A stretch of 64,000 nucleotides of DNA, taken from contig JAMFRU010000058.1 of NCBI GenBank assembly GCA_026224875.1, forward strand, positions 47,390 to 111,389. Direction: 5' to 3'. This DNA comes from Acidocella sp. Lineage in GTDB: Bacteria; Pseudomonadota; Alphaproteobacteria; Acetobacterales; Acetobacteraceae. A model generated the notes under the pieces. That model searched no databases. It was not told the DNA's origin and was given only the letters and a program-made list of their open reading frames with translations. A program made the position numbers and the translations under genes. Shown here in pieces: positions 16,436 to 25,584 of this stretch (within the stretch, counting starts at the first letter, position 1; each line of letters begins with the position of its first letter).

Positions 16436-17260
16436 CTAAAACCCTTTTTCCGGGATGATGGAGGGGCGCCAGGAGAGAAGGTGCCGCTCCAGCGCGCGTA
16501 CCGCCTGGTCCGTGGCCAGGCCAAGAAAAGCATAGATGAGAAGCCCGTCGAAGATGATATCAGTGCGGAGAAAATCACGTGCATTCATGACCAGATAGCC
16601 GATGCCGGCGGAGGCGTTGACTTGCTCGGCGACGACCAGGCTGATCCAGGATATGCCGAAGGCCTGGCGCAGTCCGGTGAGGAAGCCAGGCAATGCGGCG
16701 GGGAGGATGACGTGCCAAATCGTTTCGACCTGCGAGAGGCCGAGGATGGAGGCGGATTCCAGTAATTTACGGTCGGCCCCACGCACGGCGGAAAACAGGT
16801 TCAGATAGATGGGAAAGACGCTGCCCAGCGCGATGAGGATGATCTTTGGCGTCTCGCCGATGCCGAACCATAATATCATCAGCGGGATTAGGGCGAGATG
16901 CGGCAGGGTGCGGGCCATCTGCACTGTGGCGTCTATGGCATCTTCGCCGGCGCGTGAGAGGCTGGCGGCGAGGCCCAGTATGGTGCCCGCGGCAACGCCG
17001 CAGCTCAACCCCAAGACCACGCGCTGCAGCGAGATGAGCAGGTTCGGCCATAACTGTCCGGTAATGGTCAACTGCCAGAAACTCTGTACCACTGCGAGCG
17101 GCGTTGGCATGATATGCGCATCGACATAGCCGTAAGCGGTAAGCCAGTACCATATGACAACGATACTGAGAGGTACCGCGATACGGCGTAGTAGCGTGGC
17201 GGGAATAAAGCGGCCCAGCCGCAGGGTGAAGGGAGTGCCTGCGGATAATGTGACGGACAT
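16436..17260 (-). CDS. ABC transporter permease (SsuC-like)
   Basis: A 274-residue inner-membrane permease with about six hydrophobic segments. The EAA loop is LESASILGLSQVETIWHVILPAALP (residues ~180-205), and NASAGIGYLVMNARDFLRTD (~222) is typical of SsuC. It is downstream of the binding-protein gene by 7 bp. Its cognate ATPase is a pseudogene, so function requires borrowing another ATPase, most plausibly that of 9938-10777. Confidence 0.88.
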   Translation of the reverse strand: MSVTLSAGTPFTLRLGRFIPATLLRRIAVPLSIVVIWYWLTAYGYVDAHIMPTPLAVVQSFWQLTITGQLWPNLLISLQRVVLGLSCGVAAGTILGLAASLSRAGEDAIDATVQMARTLPHLALIPLMILWFGIGETPKIILIALGSVFPIYLNLFSAVRGADRKLLESASILGLSQVETIWHVILPAALPGFLTGLRQAFGISWISLVVAEQVNASAGIGYLVMNARDFLRTDIIFDGLLIYAFLGLATDQAVRALERHLLSWRPSIIPEKGF

Positions 17261-17267
17261 TTAGACC

Positions 17268-18212
17268 TCAGATCAGAGTAGTATCGAAATAAGGCCGCAC
17301 ATTGGTGCCGCTTGGCAGCAGCCCGGCTTTGGCAAACGTGTCTGCCACAGCCTGGGCGGATGCGATGGCGGCATCATTCACCGGCACGACCTGGTCCGGC
17401 TGGCTCTGGTGCTCCAGCTCGGCCTTCACATATTCCGGTTTTACCTGGATTACGCCTTCAAGAGCCGTCTCCCATTGCGGCTTATGCGCTTCCAGCCAGT
17501 CATAAGTCCGGCCCACCCGCGCTACGTAATCTTTCACCACCGGCCGCAGCGCAGGGTCGGCTAGTGCCGCCGGGGATGCGCCAAGCAGATAATTGCCGGA
17601 TAAGATGCCCTGGGCCGTACGCAGCACACGGGCATTATTGGCGGCCTTGGCTTCCTCGATGGCATAGCCATAGATCGCCCAGGCATCGAGCTGGCCGGCG
17701 GAGAAAGCTGCGGCGCCATCGGTGGGGTTAAGGCTGATGGGCTGGATGTCGGAAAACGTGAGCCCGGCCTGCCAGAGCATGCGCAACAGGTAATAATGTG
17801 AGGTGGTGGCGCGTACATAGCCGACACGCTTGCCTTTTAGCCCGGCAATATCCGTTATGGTTGAGGTTTTTGGCACGAGCACCACTTGGTCGTTTACATC
17901 GCCCTTCAGTACCGCCACGGCCCGCACCTGTGCGCCAGAAGCCGCGGCGAAAGCCTGCGGGATTTCGCTCCAGCTGCCGTAGTCCAGCGCGCCGCCGTTC
18001 ATGGCCTCGATGATCAGCTGGCCAGAGGTGAACTCGAAATATTTTACCTGGTATGGTGTTGCCGATTCGCCAGCCAGTGGCAGTAGGGTTTCGTCTTGGC
18101 CACGGTATGTACCAACACGTAACGTTACATTTCCGGCACGAGCAATGTAGGGGGCAGCCAGTGTGGCGGCACCTAAAGCAAGGATGGTGCGGCGGGTGAG
18201 CGTCTTGCTCAT
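17268..18212 (-). CDS. ABC transporter substrate-binding protein (SsuA-like)
   Basis: A 314-residue periplasmic binding protein. Its leader MSKTLTRRTILALGAATLAA has a twin-arginine-like RR-x-x-L core before the hydrophobic stretch, so Tat export is possible. The mature protein has SsuA-type blocks: LRVGTYRGQDETLLPLAGES, LKGKRVGYVRATTSHYYLLRMLWQAGL (~residues 125-150) and FSAGQLDAWAIYGYAIEEAKA. The start at 18212 is chosen over the long ORF start because the leader begins there. It is paired with the permease at 16436; the ligand is probably a sulfonate-type compound. Confidence 0.87.
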   Translation of the reverse strand: MSKTLTRRTILALGAATLAAPYIARAGNVTLRVGTYRGQDETLLPLAGESATPYQVKYFEFTSGQLIIEAMNGGALDYGSWSEIPQAFAAASGAQVRAVAVLKGDVNDQVVLVPKTSTITDIAGLKGKRVGYVRATTSHYYLLRMLWQAGLTFSDIQPISLNPTDGAAAFSAGQLDAWAIYGYAIEEAKAANNARVLRTAQGILSGNYLLGASPAALADPALRPVVKDYVARVGRTYDWLEAHKPQWETALEGVIQVKPEYVKAELEHQSQPDQVVPVNDAAIASAQAVADTFAKAGLLPSGTNVRPYFDTTLI

Positions 18213-18225
18213 GGTGGTCCCCAAT

Positions 18226-19185
18226 TCAATAGCCCCTGGCGGGCGGCACGATGTTGAGCAGGACTTCGCCGGCCAGGTACCGGCGCAGGTTCTCGCACAG
18301 CAGTTCGCCTTGCGCCGCGCGGTTGCTGCCGCTCCAGGAAATATGCGGTGAGAGGCGCACATTTGGATGGGTGTACAACGCATGGCCAGGCGGCAAAGGT
18401 TCCGGCTCCGTTACATCAAGCGTGGCGCTGCCGACCTGGCCCGAGGCGAGGGCGGCGAGCAGCGCGTCATGGTCGAGTATGCGGCCGCGGGCGATGTTGA
18501 CCAGATGCACGCCAGGTTTTACGCGGGCGAAGGCGGCAGGGCCGATTAGCCCCGATGTTGCGGCGGTGAGCGGCAAAGCGATGACCAGATGATCGGCGCT
18601 GGTCAGCACCGCATCCAGCCCGGCAAAGCGCACGCCGGGCGGCGGTGTACCGCCGGAGCGGTTGAAGGCCAGTATGTCCATGCCAAAGGGCAAGGCACGG
18701 GCTGCAATCTCCTGGCCGATGCTGCCAAAACCGAGGAGGCCCAGGGTTTTGCCTTTGAGCGTGCCGAGGCTGGGTTTGGGCAACCAGGCCTCAGCGCTGT
18801 TTATCCAGATATCCGGCAGGCGTTTCGCCTGTGCGAGCAGTGCGGCCAGCGTGAATTCGGCGATGGCCACGCTGTTGCTGCCACGCCCGCAGGTGACAAG
18901 TGGCACATCGAATACCCAGGGTGGAAATTCATCCACCCCGGTGGAGACGGTGTGCAGCCAGCGCAGCCTTCCAGGCCAGCCCGGTGGCTTCTGATCCGGC
19001 ACCACAACGTTGCCGCCCCGCGGCGGTACGGCAAAAAGAATCTCCGCTTGCTCCGGAACCTCCCATGCCGTGGCGGGGGGCAGCGCCTGGAGTGCCACCC
19101 CGCCGGGCAGGCCCGTCAGGAGTGACAGGAAGGGCTCCGGCAGCTGATGCGCGATGAGCAAGGGTGTAGTGAGCACTGAGGACAT
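18226..19185 (-). CDS. D-2-hydroxyacid dehydrogenase family protein
   Basis: A 319-residue NAD(P)-dependent oxidoreductase. The Rossmann site is LGLLGFGSIGQEIAARALPFG (residues ~145-165). The catalytic trio is visible: Arg in NIARGRIL (~235), Glu in DVTEPEPLP (~265) and His in SPHISWSG (~285). The start at 19185 has a strong ribosome site (GGAGGGAATC). It lies between the TonB receptor (13 bp upstream) and the binding protein (13 bp downstream). It may process the carbon skeleton left after desulfonation; the substrate is unknown. Confidence 0.85.
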   Translation of the reverse strand: MSSVLTTPLLIAHQLPEPFLSLLTGLPGGVALQALPPATAWEVPEQAEILFAVPPRGGNVVVPDQKPPGWPGRLRWLHTVSTGVDEFPPWVFDVPLVTCGRGSNSVAIAEFTLAALLAQAKRLPDIWINSAEAWLPKPSLGTLKGKTLGLLGFGSIGQEIAARALPFGMDILAFNRSGGTPPPGVRFAGLDAVLTSADHLVIALPLTAATSGLIGPAAFARVKPGVHLVNIARGRILDHDALLAALASGQVGSATLDVTEPEPLPPGHALYTHPNVRLSPHISWSGSNRAAQGELLCENLRRYLAGEVLLNIVPPARGY

Positions 19186-19198
19186 GATTCCCTCCATG

Positions 19199-21547
19199 TT
19201 AGTAGGTATAGGCAAGTTTGAAGAACACGGTGCGCGGCGGGTTGACCGGGCCTTCCCACAGATTGGGCGTACCGCTCCAGGACAGACTCTGATAACTTAC
19301 GCGGTTGGTCAGATTTTGCCCGGTGATGATCGCTGTCCAATGTTTGTTGGGCAACTGATAGCTGGCGAAAGCATCGACGAAGGCTTGAGGATGGATCTCG
19401 CCCTGGCCGTAGTTAAAGACATCCGAGTAATAGGAGGTTTCATAGGAAATATCGGAACCGAATGTGATTTGACCAGGAATATCAAGCGGAATTTGATAAT
19501 TGGCGGCGCCGTAAAGCTGCCAGCGCGGGGCGAACGGAAGCTGGTTGCCGGTGGCACTCACCACTGTGCCGGTGTTCACGCTGGTGCCGGGGTTGGGGAA
19601 ACTATCGAAACGGCTCCAGAGATAGCTTGCATTGCCCGTTAGCGTGAGCCCATCCACAGGCTGCGCGACGGATTCGAGCTCGAACCCGTCAGAATGCGCG
19701 GAATTCACATTCGAGCGCACGGTTACAAGCCCGCCGGTGACAGGGCTGATTACCGATGCGGTTTCCTGCAGGCCGGTGTAGTCGTTGTAGAACAAAGTGC
19801 CGTTCAGGCGTAGCCGGTGGTTGAGCCAGTCGGTTTTGATTCCGGCTTCATAGGTTGTTACGTTTTCCTGGTTATACGGCAGTGCCGTTGGCAATGAGGA
19901 GGCGCGGTTGTTGAAGCCGCCGGCATCGAAACCTTCGGCAATGCTGCCATAAGCGAAAATACCTGGTGTGAACTGGTAGGACAGGCCGTATTTCGGCGTA
20001 AAAGAGTACCAGGTTTTATTGCCGGAATAGGAGAAGTTATTCTTCAGCGCGGCATTCTCGGTGGCTGTGTTGGTTGATGAAGGTGTGAGCTGGATGCCTT
20101 GAAAATTGTCATACACACCCTGGAATTGGAAACCCCGATTCTCGATGGTATAACGCCCGCCTAATGTAGCTGTGAGCTTATCGGTCAAATGATAATCCCC
20201 CTGCGCATAGGCGGCGTAATCGGTGGTTTTGGTATCGGCGATCTGATCTTCGGGGAAGGCCGGTGTGCCGCCGCCGGCGGGCGAGACGACATAGCCGATG
20301 CGGTTGGAGGCGAAGTTTTCATGCAACAGATAAAGGCCGGTGGCGAAATCGAATTTGTCGTAATTACCGAGCAGCTGAAATTCCTGTGTTAACTCCTGCT
20401 CGCGATAGACGATGTAGTTGTCCGAAATCGATACCAGCGCAGGAAAGGGAGCGGCGAGCGATGCGGGTGTGCCATTATATTCCACCAGCGGCTGACCGTC
20501 GTTATTGTAGTTCACGGGGTTTTGCGAAAAACCACGATAGGCGCTGATGGATTTGAATGTCAGGTTTGGGTTGATGGTATAGACGAGCCTGTTGGAGACG
20601 CCGCCGACCCAGGAATCGTTTTTCGGACCTTGCGAGGCGTAACTGTCGTTCAAATTCGTCTGGCCATAAATGGGATGGGCCAATGTGCCGCCGATGATCG
20701 GTTTCACTGGAGAATAGAAGTCGGCACCGGAATAATCGAGCACGCCATCGGCCTCCACCTCATCGGTGAGGTCGGGGGTGATTTTGACCAGTACTTTAGC
20801 GCGTGCGCCGTTGGTGTTCTGGTTGTTCACGCGCTGACCGATCGTCGGGTCGTAATTATAACCCTCGTGCTGGTCGTGAGCGAAAGCGATGCTGGCGTCG
20901 ACCTTGCCCGGTATGATTGGACCGGCGGCATAGGCATGCAGGTTGACGGCGCCAAAAGTGCCGCCGCCGACATCGAAATTACCTTCGGGCGTGTCGGTTG
21001 GGTCGCGGGTAATGTAGCGGATGGCGCCGGCGTCGGCATTCTCGCCGAACAGCGTGCCCTGCGGCCCGCGCAGAACTTCGACGCGTTCCAAATCGGTCAG
21101 ATCCGTCATGCCGTTGATGGCGCGCGGCAGATATACGTCGTCAAGATATTGCGCGATGTTCGGATCGAAAATCGGATCGGCATCGCCGATGCCGCGGATG
21201 AAGAAGATCTGTGTCAACGGCGTAATACCTGAGCGCGTGATCAACACACCTGGCGTTTTGCCGGCGAGGTCGCGTGCGGTTGTCAAGTTTTGTTGCTGGA
21301 TCTGCTGGGGGGTGATCACGGTGACGGCGACAGGGGTTTTTTGCAGCTTTGTGCTGTGCCTTGTTGCGGTAACGATGATGTCTTTCAGTCCTGGCTGCTC
21401 GGCCGGAGGCGGCGTATTTTGCGCCCGTGCGATGCTGGCATTCCCCACCGCGAGGAAGGCAGCTGATGCCAGCAAACCGGCGCGAATTGCTGTACTACCA
21501 GCACCGCGCGCGCTGCCCTTTGCCTTCGTATGACCCAAACGCTGCAT
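19199..21547 (-). CDS. TonB-dependent outer-membrane receptor
   Basis: A 782-residue beta-barrel importer. A signal peptide (hydrophobic LLASAAFLAVG, cleavage near ARAQN) is followed by a TonB-box-like DIIVTATR and a plug domain (TARDLAGKTPGVLITRSGI, ERVEVLRGPQGTLFGENADAGAIRYITRDP, residues ~75-170). The barrel ends in an aromatic residue (FFKLAYTY). ATG at 21547 starts the signal peptide; 13 extra residues in the ORF track are not needed. It heads the minus-strand transcription unit with the dehydrogenase, binding protein, permease and SsuD-like enzyme, so it probably brings the same substrate class across the outer membrane. Confidence 0.92.
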   Translation of the reverse strand: MQRLGHTKAKGSARGAGSTAIRAGLLASAAFLAVGNASIARAQNTPPPAEQPGLKDIIVTATRHSTKLQKTPVAVTVITPQQIQQQNLTTARDLAGKTPGVLITRSGITPLTQIFFIRGIGDADPIFDPNIAQYLDDVYLPRAINGMTDLTDLERVEVLRGPQGTLFGENADAGAIRYITRDPTDTPEGNFDVGGGTFGAVNLHAYAAGPIIPGKVDASIAFAHDQHEGYNYDPTIGQRVNNQNTNGARAKVLVKITPDLTDEVEADGVLDYSGADFYSPVKPIIGGTLAHPIYGQTNLNDSYASQGPKNDSWVGGVSNRLVYTINPNLTFKSISAYRGFSQNPVNYNNDGQPLVEYNGTPASLAAPFPALVSISDNYIVYREQELTQEFQLLGNYDKFDFATGLYLLHENFASNRIGYVVSPAGGGTPAFPEDQIADTKTTDYAAYAQGDYHLTDKLTATLGGRYTIENRGFQFQGVYDNFQGIQLTPSSTNTATENAALKNNFSYSGNKTWYSFTPKYGLSYQFTPGIFAYGSIAEGFDAGGFNNRASSLPTALPYNQENVTTYEAGIKTDWLNHRLRLNGTLFYNDYTGLQETASVISPVTGGLVTVRSNVNSAHSDGFELESVAQPVDGLTLTGNASYLWSRFDSFPNPGTSVNTGTVVSATGNQLPFAPRWQLYGAANYQIPLDIPGQITFGSDISYETSYYSDVFNYGQGEIHPQAFVDAFASYQLPNKHWTAIITGQNLTNRVSYQSLSWSGTPNLWEGPVNPPRTVFFKLAYTY

Positions 21548-21777
21548 AAAAAACCCCTGATTACTGCGGCTTGCCGTATCCGGCATAACCTTAATTGACT
21601 ATAAGACAAGTGGGGAATGATGCGGCAGACGCGGGGTGTAAAGTTTAATCTTATCATCAACTCATGAGAAATTCTAAAGTATCTGTTTTTAAAGAAAAAT
21701 ACGAAATAATTTTCTTTTTGTGGGGTTAAAAATAGAAAATTCCGGCACAAATAATATATGCTTCTGTTCGTTCATAT

Positions 21778-21813
21778 TTGACGAGACATATAATATGACT
21801 ATCATATTTATAG
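21778..21813 (+). promoter_or_regulatory. Candidate promoter and dyad before the acyl-CoA dehydrogenase-like operon
   Basis: TTGACG (21778-21783) and TATCAT (21800-21805) are spaced by 16 bp and lie about 27 bp before ATG 21833. An imperfect inverted repeat CATATAATATG-actat-CATATTTATAG (21787-21813) overlaps them and could bind a regulator. The whole divergent interval (21548-21832) is markedly AT-rich. Confidence 0.4.
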
Positions 21814-21832
21814 GATATACTCGGGATAGGTC

Positions 21833-22984
21833 ATGGATTCTTACGAAGCATCGGCTGGTGCTGCTCTCGCGGAGATCAGCCAGCATTTGGCGGCTAGTGC
21901 CGCGCAATATGACCGCAGCGGCGCTTTCCCGCATGAAAACTTTGCGTATTTGCGCGAGGAGCGGCTGGTTGGTCTGCCGGCTGAACGCATTTTGGCTGGT
22001 GCCGCTTTGCCGCTGCCGCAGGCCCGTAAAATTATTGCGGCGGTGGCGCGCGGTGAACCTTCGACCGCGCTGGTACTTATCATGACCTATCTCTTCGTGC
22101 TGCAGGCGGCGCAGAATCCGCATTGGCAGCCGCATGTGCGGCGCATGGTGCTGGAGGATATTGCGGCTAACGGCACGCTGGCCAACGCGTTGCGGGTGGA
22201 GCCGGAGCTGGGTACGCCGGTGCGTGGGGGGCTGCCGAAGACCACGGCGCGGCGCGTGGAGGGCGGGTTTCGCGTTTCTGGCCGCAAACTTTATTCCACG
22301 GGCAGTCCGGCTTTGTATTGGATGGGCGTATGGGGGCGCACGGATGATGAAGAACCGCTGGTCGGTACGTTTCTGGTGCCGGCAGATTCGCCTGGTATTC
22401 ACATTGAGCAAACATGGGATCAGCTTGGCCTGCGCGCTTCGGGCAGCCATGATGTGATTTTCGATGATGTGTTTATTCCTGAAGAATATGCCGTGGATAT
22501 TCGCCCGCCGGCTGCTTGGGCGGCGGAGCGCGCGCCGGAATTGCTGGCGTGGATGTCCGTGTTGCTGGGTACGCTTTATGATGCGGTGGCGCGTAATGCA
22601 CGGGACTGGCTGGTGGAGTTTGCGTTGACGCGCGCGCCTGCCAATCTCGGTGCGCCGCTCTCTACTCTGCCACGTTTTCAGGAGGCATTGGGGGAGATCG
22701 ACGCGCTGTTGCATGTTAATCAAGTTCTTCTGGATCGTATCAGCAACGCTCCATTCGAAACGGTGACCGCGATCGACAGTAATTTTCTAAAATACACCGT
22801 CACCAACAATGCCATTAAAGTGGCGGAGAAGGCGCTGGCTCTCACCGGCAATCCGGGGCTGGCGCGCGGCAATCCGTTGGAGCGGCATTACCGCGATGCG
22901 TTGTGCGGGCGTGTACACTCGCCGCAGGACGATACCATTCTCTTAACCGCCGGCCGCGCGGCCTTTGCCGCCGCCCGCCCTTAA
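21833..22984 (+). CDS. Acyl-CoA dehydrogenase-fold flavoprotein (SfnB/DszC-like)
   Basis: A 383-residue protein of the acyl-CoA dehydrogenase fold. It has an N-terminal helical domain, a middle beta domain (FRVSGRKLYSTGSPALYWMGVWG, residues ~143-165; LGLRASGSHDVIFDDVFIP, ~200-218) and C-terminal helices. The ASGSHDV-type block and absence of an acyl-CoA signature fit the SfnB/DszC sulfur-scavenging branch, which uses reduced flavin rather than a CoA substrate. It is the first gene of the plus-strand organosulfur operon and is divergent from the TonB receptor. Exact substrate unknown. Confidence 0.8.
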   Translation: MDSYEASAGAALAEISQHLAASAAQYDRSGAFPHENFAYLREERLVGLPAERILAGAALPLPQARKIIAAVARGEPSTALVLIMTYLFVLQAAQNPHWQPHVRRMVLEDIAANGTLANALRVEPELGTPVRGGLPKTTARRVEGGFRVSGRKLYSTGSPALYWMGVWGRTDDEEPLVGTFLVPADSPGIHIEQTWDQLGLRASGSHDVIFDDVFIPEEYAVDIRPPAAWAAERAPELLAWMSVLLGTLYDAVARNARDWLVEFALTRAPANLGAPLSTLPRFQEALGEIDALLHVNQVLLDRISNAPFETVTAIDSNFLKYTVTNNAIKVAEKALALTGNPGLARGNPLERHYRDALCGRVHSPQDDTILLTAGRAAFAAARP

Positions 22985-22995
22985 AGGAGCATACC

Positions 22996-23808
22996 ATGCC
23001 CGATACTGCTTATACCCAGTTGCGTTCCGCACCGCCCATCCGTAATTCCGCGCCGCCGCAGCGGGGGTTGCCGGAGCCGGGGCCGAGTTTTGAGGAGATT
23101 CGTCTGTTCCGCAAACAGCGCCTGGCAGCCGGCCTGCGCCTGTTTGCGCTGTATGGTTTCGACCATGGGCCGGCCGGGCATATTACCGTGCGTGATCCGG
23201 AGTGGCATGACCATTTCTGGATCAATCCGTTTGGCCAATATTTTGGCCATGTGCGTGTGTCGGATCTGCTGCTGGTCAATCACGATGGCGATATCGTGAT
23301 TGGCGACCGGCAGGTAAACCAAGCGGGATTTCAGATCCATTCCGCCATCCATCGTGCCCGGCCCGATGTGCATGGCGTGGCGCATTCGCATTCGCCATAT
23401 GGCAAGACATTCTCCACCTTGCGCAAGTTTCTCGACCCGCTGACGCAGGATTCCGCTGGCTTTTATCGGCGCCAGGCTTTGTCCACTTTTACCGGCGTGG
23501 TGTTGAACGAAACCCAGGCGCAGCAGATTGTGCAGGATGCCGGTGATAAGGATTTTATCATCCTCGAAAATCATGGTTTCCTTACCGCGGGGGCTTCGGT
23601 GGAGTCTGCGGTATGGCATTTCATCGCGCTGGAAGATGCCGCGCGGGTGCAGTTGCTGGCGCAAGCCGCGGGTACGCCTGTACCGCTCTCGCACGAAGTG
23701 GCGGATTTTACCGCCGGCCAGTATCGGCGCCATGCCGATGGCGGACGTTTTGCTTTCCAGACGCTTTACGAACGGATTGTTCGCGAGCAGCCGGATCTGC
23801 TGGATTGA
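22996..23808 (+). CDS. Class II aldolase/adducin-family protein
   Basis: A 270-residue metal-dependent aldolase or epimerase-type enzyme. The zinc ligands are visible as HSH in GVAHSHSPYGKTFS (~residue 130) and His in ILENHGFLTAG (~190), with the N-terminal LFALYGFDHGPAGHITVRDPE (~50) of the family. The start at 22996 has AAAGGAG upstream and lies 11 bp after the previous stop. In this operon it may act on a small carbonyl or hydroxy acid left after C-S cleavage. That is inference. Confidence 0.83.
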   Translation: MPDTAYTQLRSAPPIRNSAPPQRGLPEPGPSFEEIRLFRKQRLAAGLRLFALYGFDHGPAGHITVRDPEWHDHFWINPFGQYFGHVRVSDLLLVNHDGDIVIGDRQVNQAGFQIHSAIHRARPDVHGVAHSHSPYGKTFSTLRKFLDPLTQDSAGFYRRQALSTFTGVVLNETQAQQIVQDAGDKDFIILENHGFLTAGASVESAVWHFIALEDAARVQLLAQAAGTPVPLSHEVADFTAGQYRRHADGGRFAFQTLYERIVREQPDLLD

Positions 23809-23908
23809 TCCGGGCTTAAGGCAGAGTGAGCGAAACTCATTTTATGCTGCGGCTAGGCTGGGGTAGTCTATATTGCGAAGCGGCGAATGCCGCGTGAGGA
23901 GTGTTATC

Positions 23909-25006
23909 ATGGGTTTGGAATTCATCGGCTATATCGGCAATCACAATGCCTCGGAGACCACGCGGCACTCTGGGCCGGTGATTGACCGGAACCATATTGA
24001 AACGGTTGCGAAGGCGCATGAGCTGGCCGGGTTCGACCGTGCGCTGCTTGCATTCCATTCCTGGTCGCCGGATTGCTTGCAGATTGGCCAGCATGCGGCT
24101 TCGGTAACTGAAAAACTCGGTATTTTTGTAGCACAGCGCCCTGGGTTTACCGCACCGACCGTAGCGGCGCGGCAATTTGCCACGCTTGATGCGCTCTATC
24201 CCGGCCGGTTCTCACTCAATGTCATCACCGGTGGCGACCATGCCGAGCTGGTGCAGGATGGGAATACCGTGGCGGATAAGGATGAGCGCTATGCTCGCAC
24301 CAATGAGTTTCTCGATATCGTGCGGGCAGAATGGACAGCGGAGAAACCCTTCGATTATCACGGCAAATATTATCAGGTTGAGCGAGGGTTTTCGCAGGTG
24401 AGGCCGAGCAAGCCCATCGACATATTCATTGCCGGCGCGTCTGAGGCCGCGATTGATACCGCTGGCCGCCATGCCGATGTGTTTGCGCTGTGGGCCGAGG
24501 ATTACGACTCCGTGCGTGGCCAGCTTGCCAAAGTGCGCGCCGCAACCACGAAATATGGGCGGCCGGTACCGGAATTCTCGCTCTCGCTGCGGCCGATTAT
24601 TGCCGATACGGAAAAACTGGCATGGGAGAAGGCGGAATATATTCTGGAAAAGGCACGAAAATTACAGGATGCCGCCGGTTTTGCTCGCGATGGCGCGCCG
24701 CCGAATGTGGGCTCGCGGCGATTGATCGATCTTGCCACCAAGGGGAGCCGCCACGACAAATATCTTTGGACCGGCATTGCCGGACTGACCGGGGCCAAGG
24801 GCAATTCGACCTCGCTGGTGGGTACGCCGGACCAGGTGGCTGAGGGGCTGCTGGATTACTGGGATCTTGGCGTGCAGAAATTTCTGATCCGCGGTTTCGA
24901 TCCGATTATTGATGCCCTCGAATATGGCCGCGAAATTCTGCCGAGGGTGCGCGCCTTGGTGGCGCAGCGTGGTGAGCGGCACTCTGCTGCGCGCTCTGCC
25001 GCGTAA
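23909..25006 (+). CDS. LLM-class flavin-dependent monooxygenase (SsuD-like)
   Basis: A 365-residue FMNH2-dependent monooxygenase paralogous to the product at 14982-16073, sharing LEFIGYIGNHNASE-type start, QRPGFTAPTVAARQFATLD, VITGGDHAELVQDG, DERYARTNEFLDIV and FIAGASEAAIDTAGRHADVFALW blocks. It probably releases sulfite from an alkanesulfonate. ATG at 23909 follows a GAGGAG site; the ORF-track start adds 12 unrelated residues. Its stop overlaps the cysteine dioxygenase start by one base (TAATG), indicating coupling. Confidence 0.88.
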   Translation: MGLEFIGYIGNHNASETTRHSGPVIDRNHIETVAKAHELAGFDRALLAFHSWSPDCLQIGQHAASVTEKLGIFVAQRPGFTAPTVAARQFATLDALYPGRFSLNVITGGDHAELVQDGNTVADKDERYARTNEFLDIVRAEWTAEKPFDYHGKYYQVERGFSQVRPSKPIDIFIAGASEAAIDTAGRHADVFALWAEDYDSVRGQLAKVRAATTKYGRPVPEFSLSLRPIIADTEKLAWEKAEYILEKARKLQDAAGFARDGAPPNVGSRRLIDLATKGSRHDKYLWTGIAGLTGAKGNSTSLVGTPDQVAEGLLDYWDLGVQKFLIRGFDPIIDALEYGREILPRVRALVAQRGERHSAARSAA

Positions 25007-25584
25007 TGGCAAATATCGAACGCCTACGGGTTTTTGCCGCCCATGCCGCGCAATCCGTGGCGTTGCATGGGCGCAATGAGGCTGCCGTGCTTGCGGCGAT
25101 TACCCCGGCTTTGGCCACGCTGATCGCACACGATGATTTTTTACCGGAGGCCTACACCAAACCTGATCCGAAATATTATCAGCAATATCTGCTCTATGGC
25201 GATCCGGCGCAGAATCTCTCCATCGTTAGTTTTGTGTGGGGGCCGGGGCAGAAAACGCCGGTGCATAATCATCGTGTGTGGGGGCTGGTCGGTATTTTGC
25301 GCGGCGGTGAGCTGAGTGCAGATTTTACCGAGCGCGAGGGCAGGCTTGTGCCTGGCGCCACGGAATTGCTATCGCCGGGCCGGGTTGTTGCTGTCTCGCC
25401 GCGGCTGGGCGATATTCATCAGATTGCCAATGCCTATGATGATGCGGTGTCGATCAGCATCCATGTCTATGGTGGTAATATTGGCCGCATCCGGCGCGAG
25501 GTGTTTTTACCTGAAACGGGCGAGGTCAAACCTTTCGTCTCCGGCTATGTCAATACGGATGTACCGAATCTCTGGGCTGCATAA
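25006..25584 (+). CDS. Cysteine dioxygenase-family thiol dioxygenase
   Basis: A 192-residue cupin that oxidises a thiol to a sulfinate with Fe(II) and O2. The three-His iron site is present: HNHRVWGLVGIL (residues ~88-99) gives two His and GDIHQIAN (~144) the third. Length and blocks match bacterial CDO/3-mercaptopropionate dioxygenases. Substrate could be cysteine, 3-mercaptopropionate or a related small thiol. It is coupled by one-base stop/start overlaps to both neighbours, so the thiol oxidation step belongs to the operon pathway. Confidence 0.88.
   Translation: MANIERLRVFAAHAAQSVALHGRNEAAVLAAITPALATLIAHDDFLPEAYTKPDPKYYQQYLLYGDPAQNLSIVSFVWGPGQKTPVHNHRVWGLVGILRGGELSADFTEREGRLVPGATELLSPGRVVAVSPRLGDIHQIANAYDDAVSISIHVYGGNIGRIRREVFLPETGEVKPFVSGYVNTDVPNLWAA

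Noticed and set aside
20522-21232. 236-residue plus ORF opposite the TonB receptor
   Set aside because: Shadow of the plug and barrel coding sequence; no start signal.
23820-23908. Possible terminator before the second SsuD-like gene (GCGAAGCGGCGAATGCCGCGT)
   Set aside because: The stem is short and lacks a T-run, and genes on both sides are on the same strand and functionally linked.
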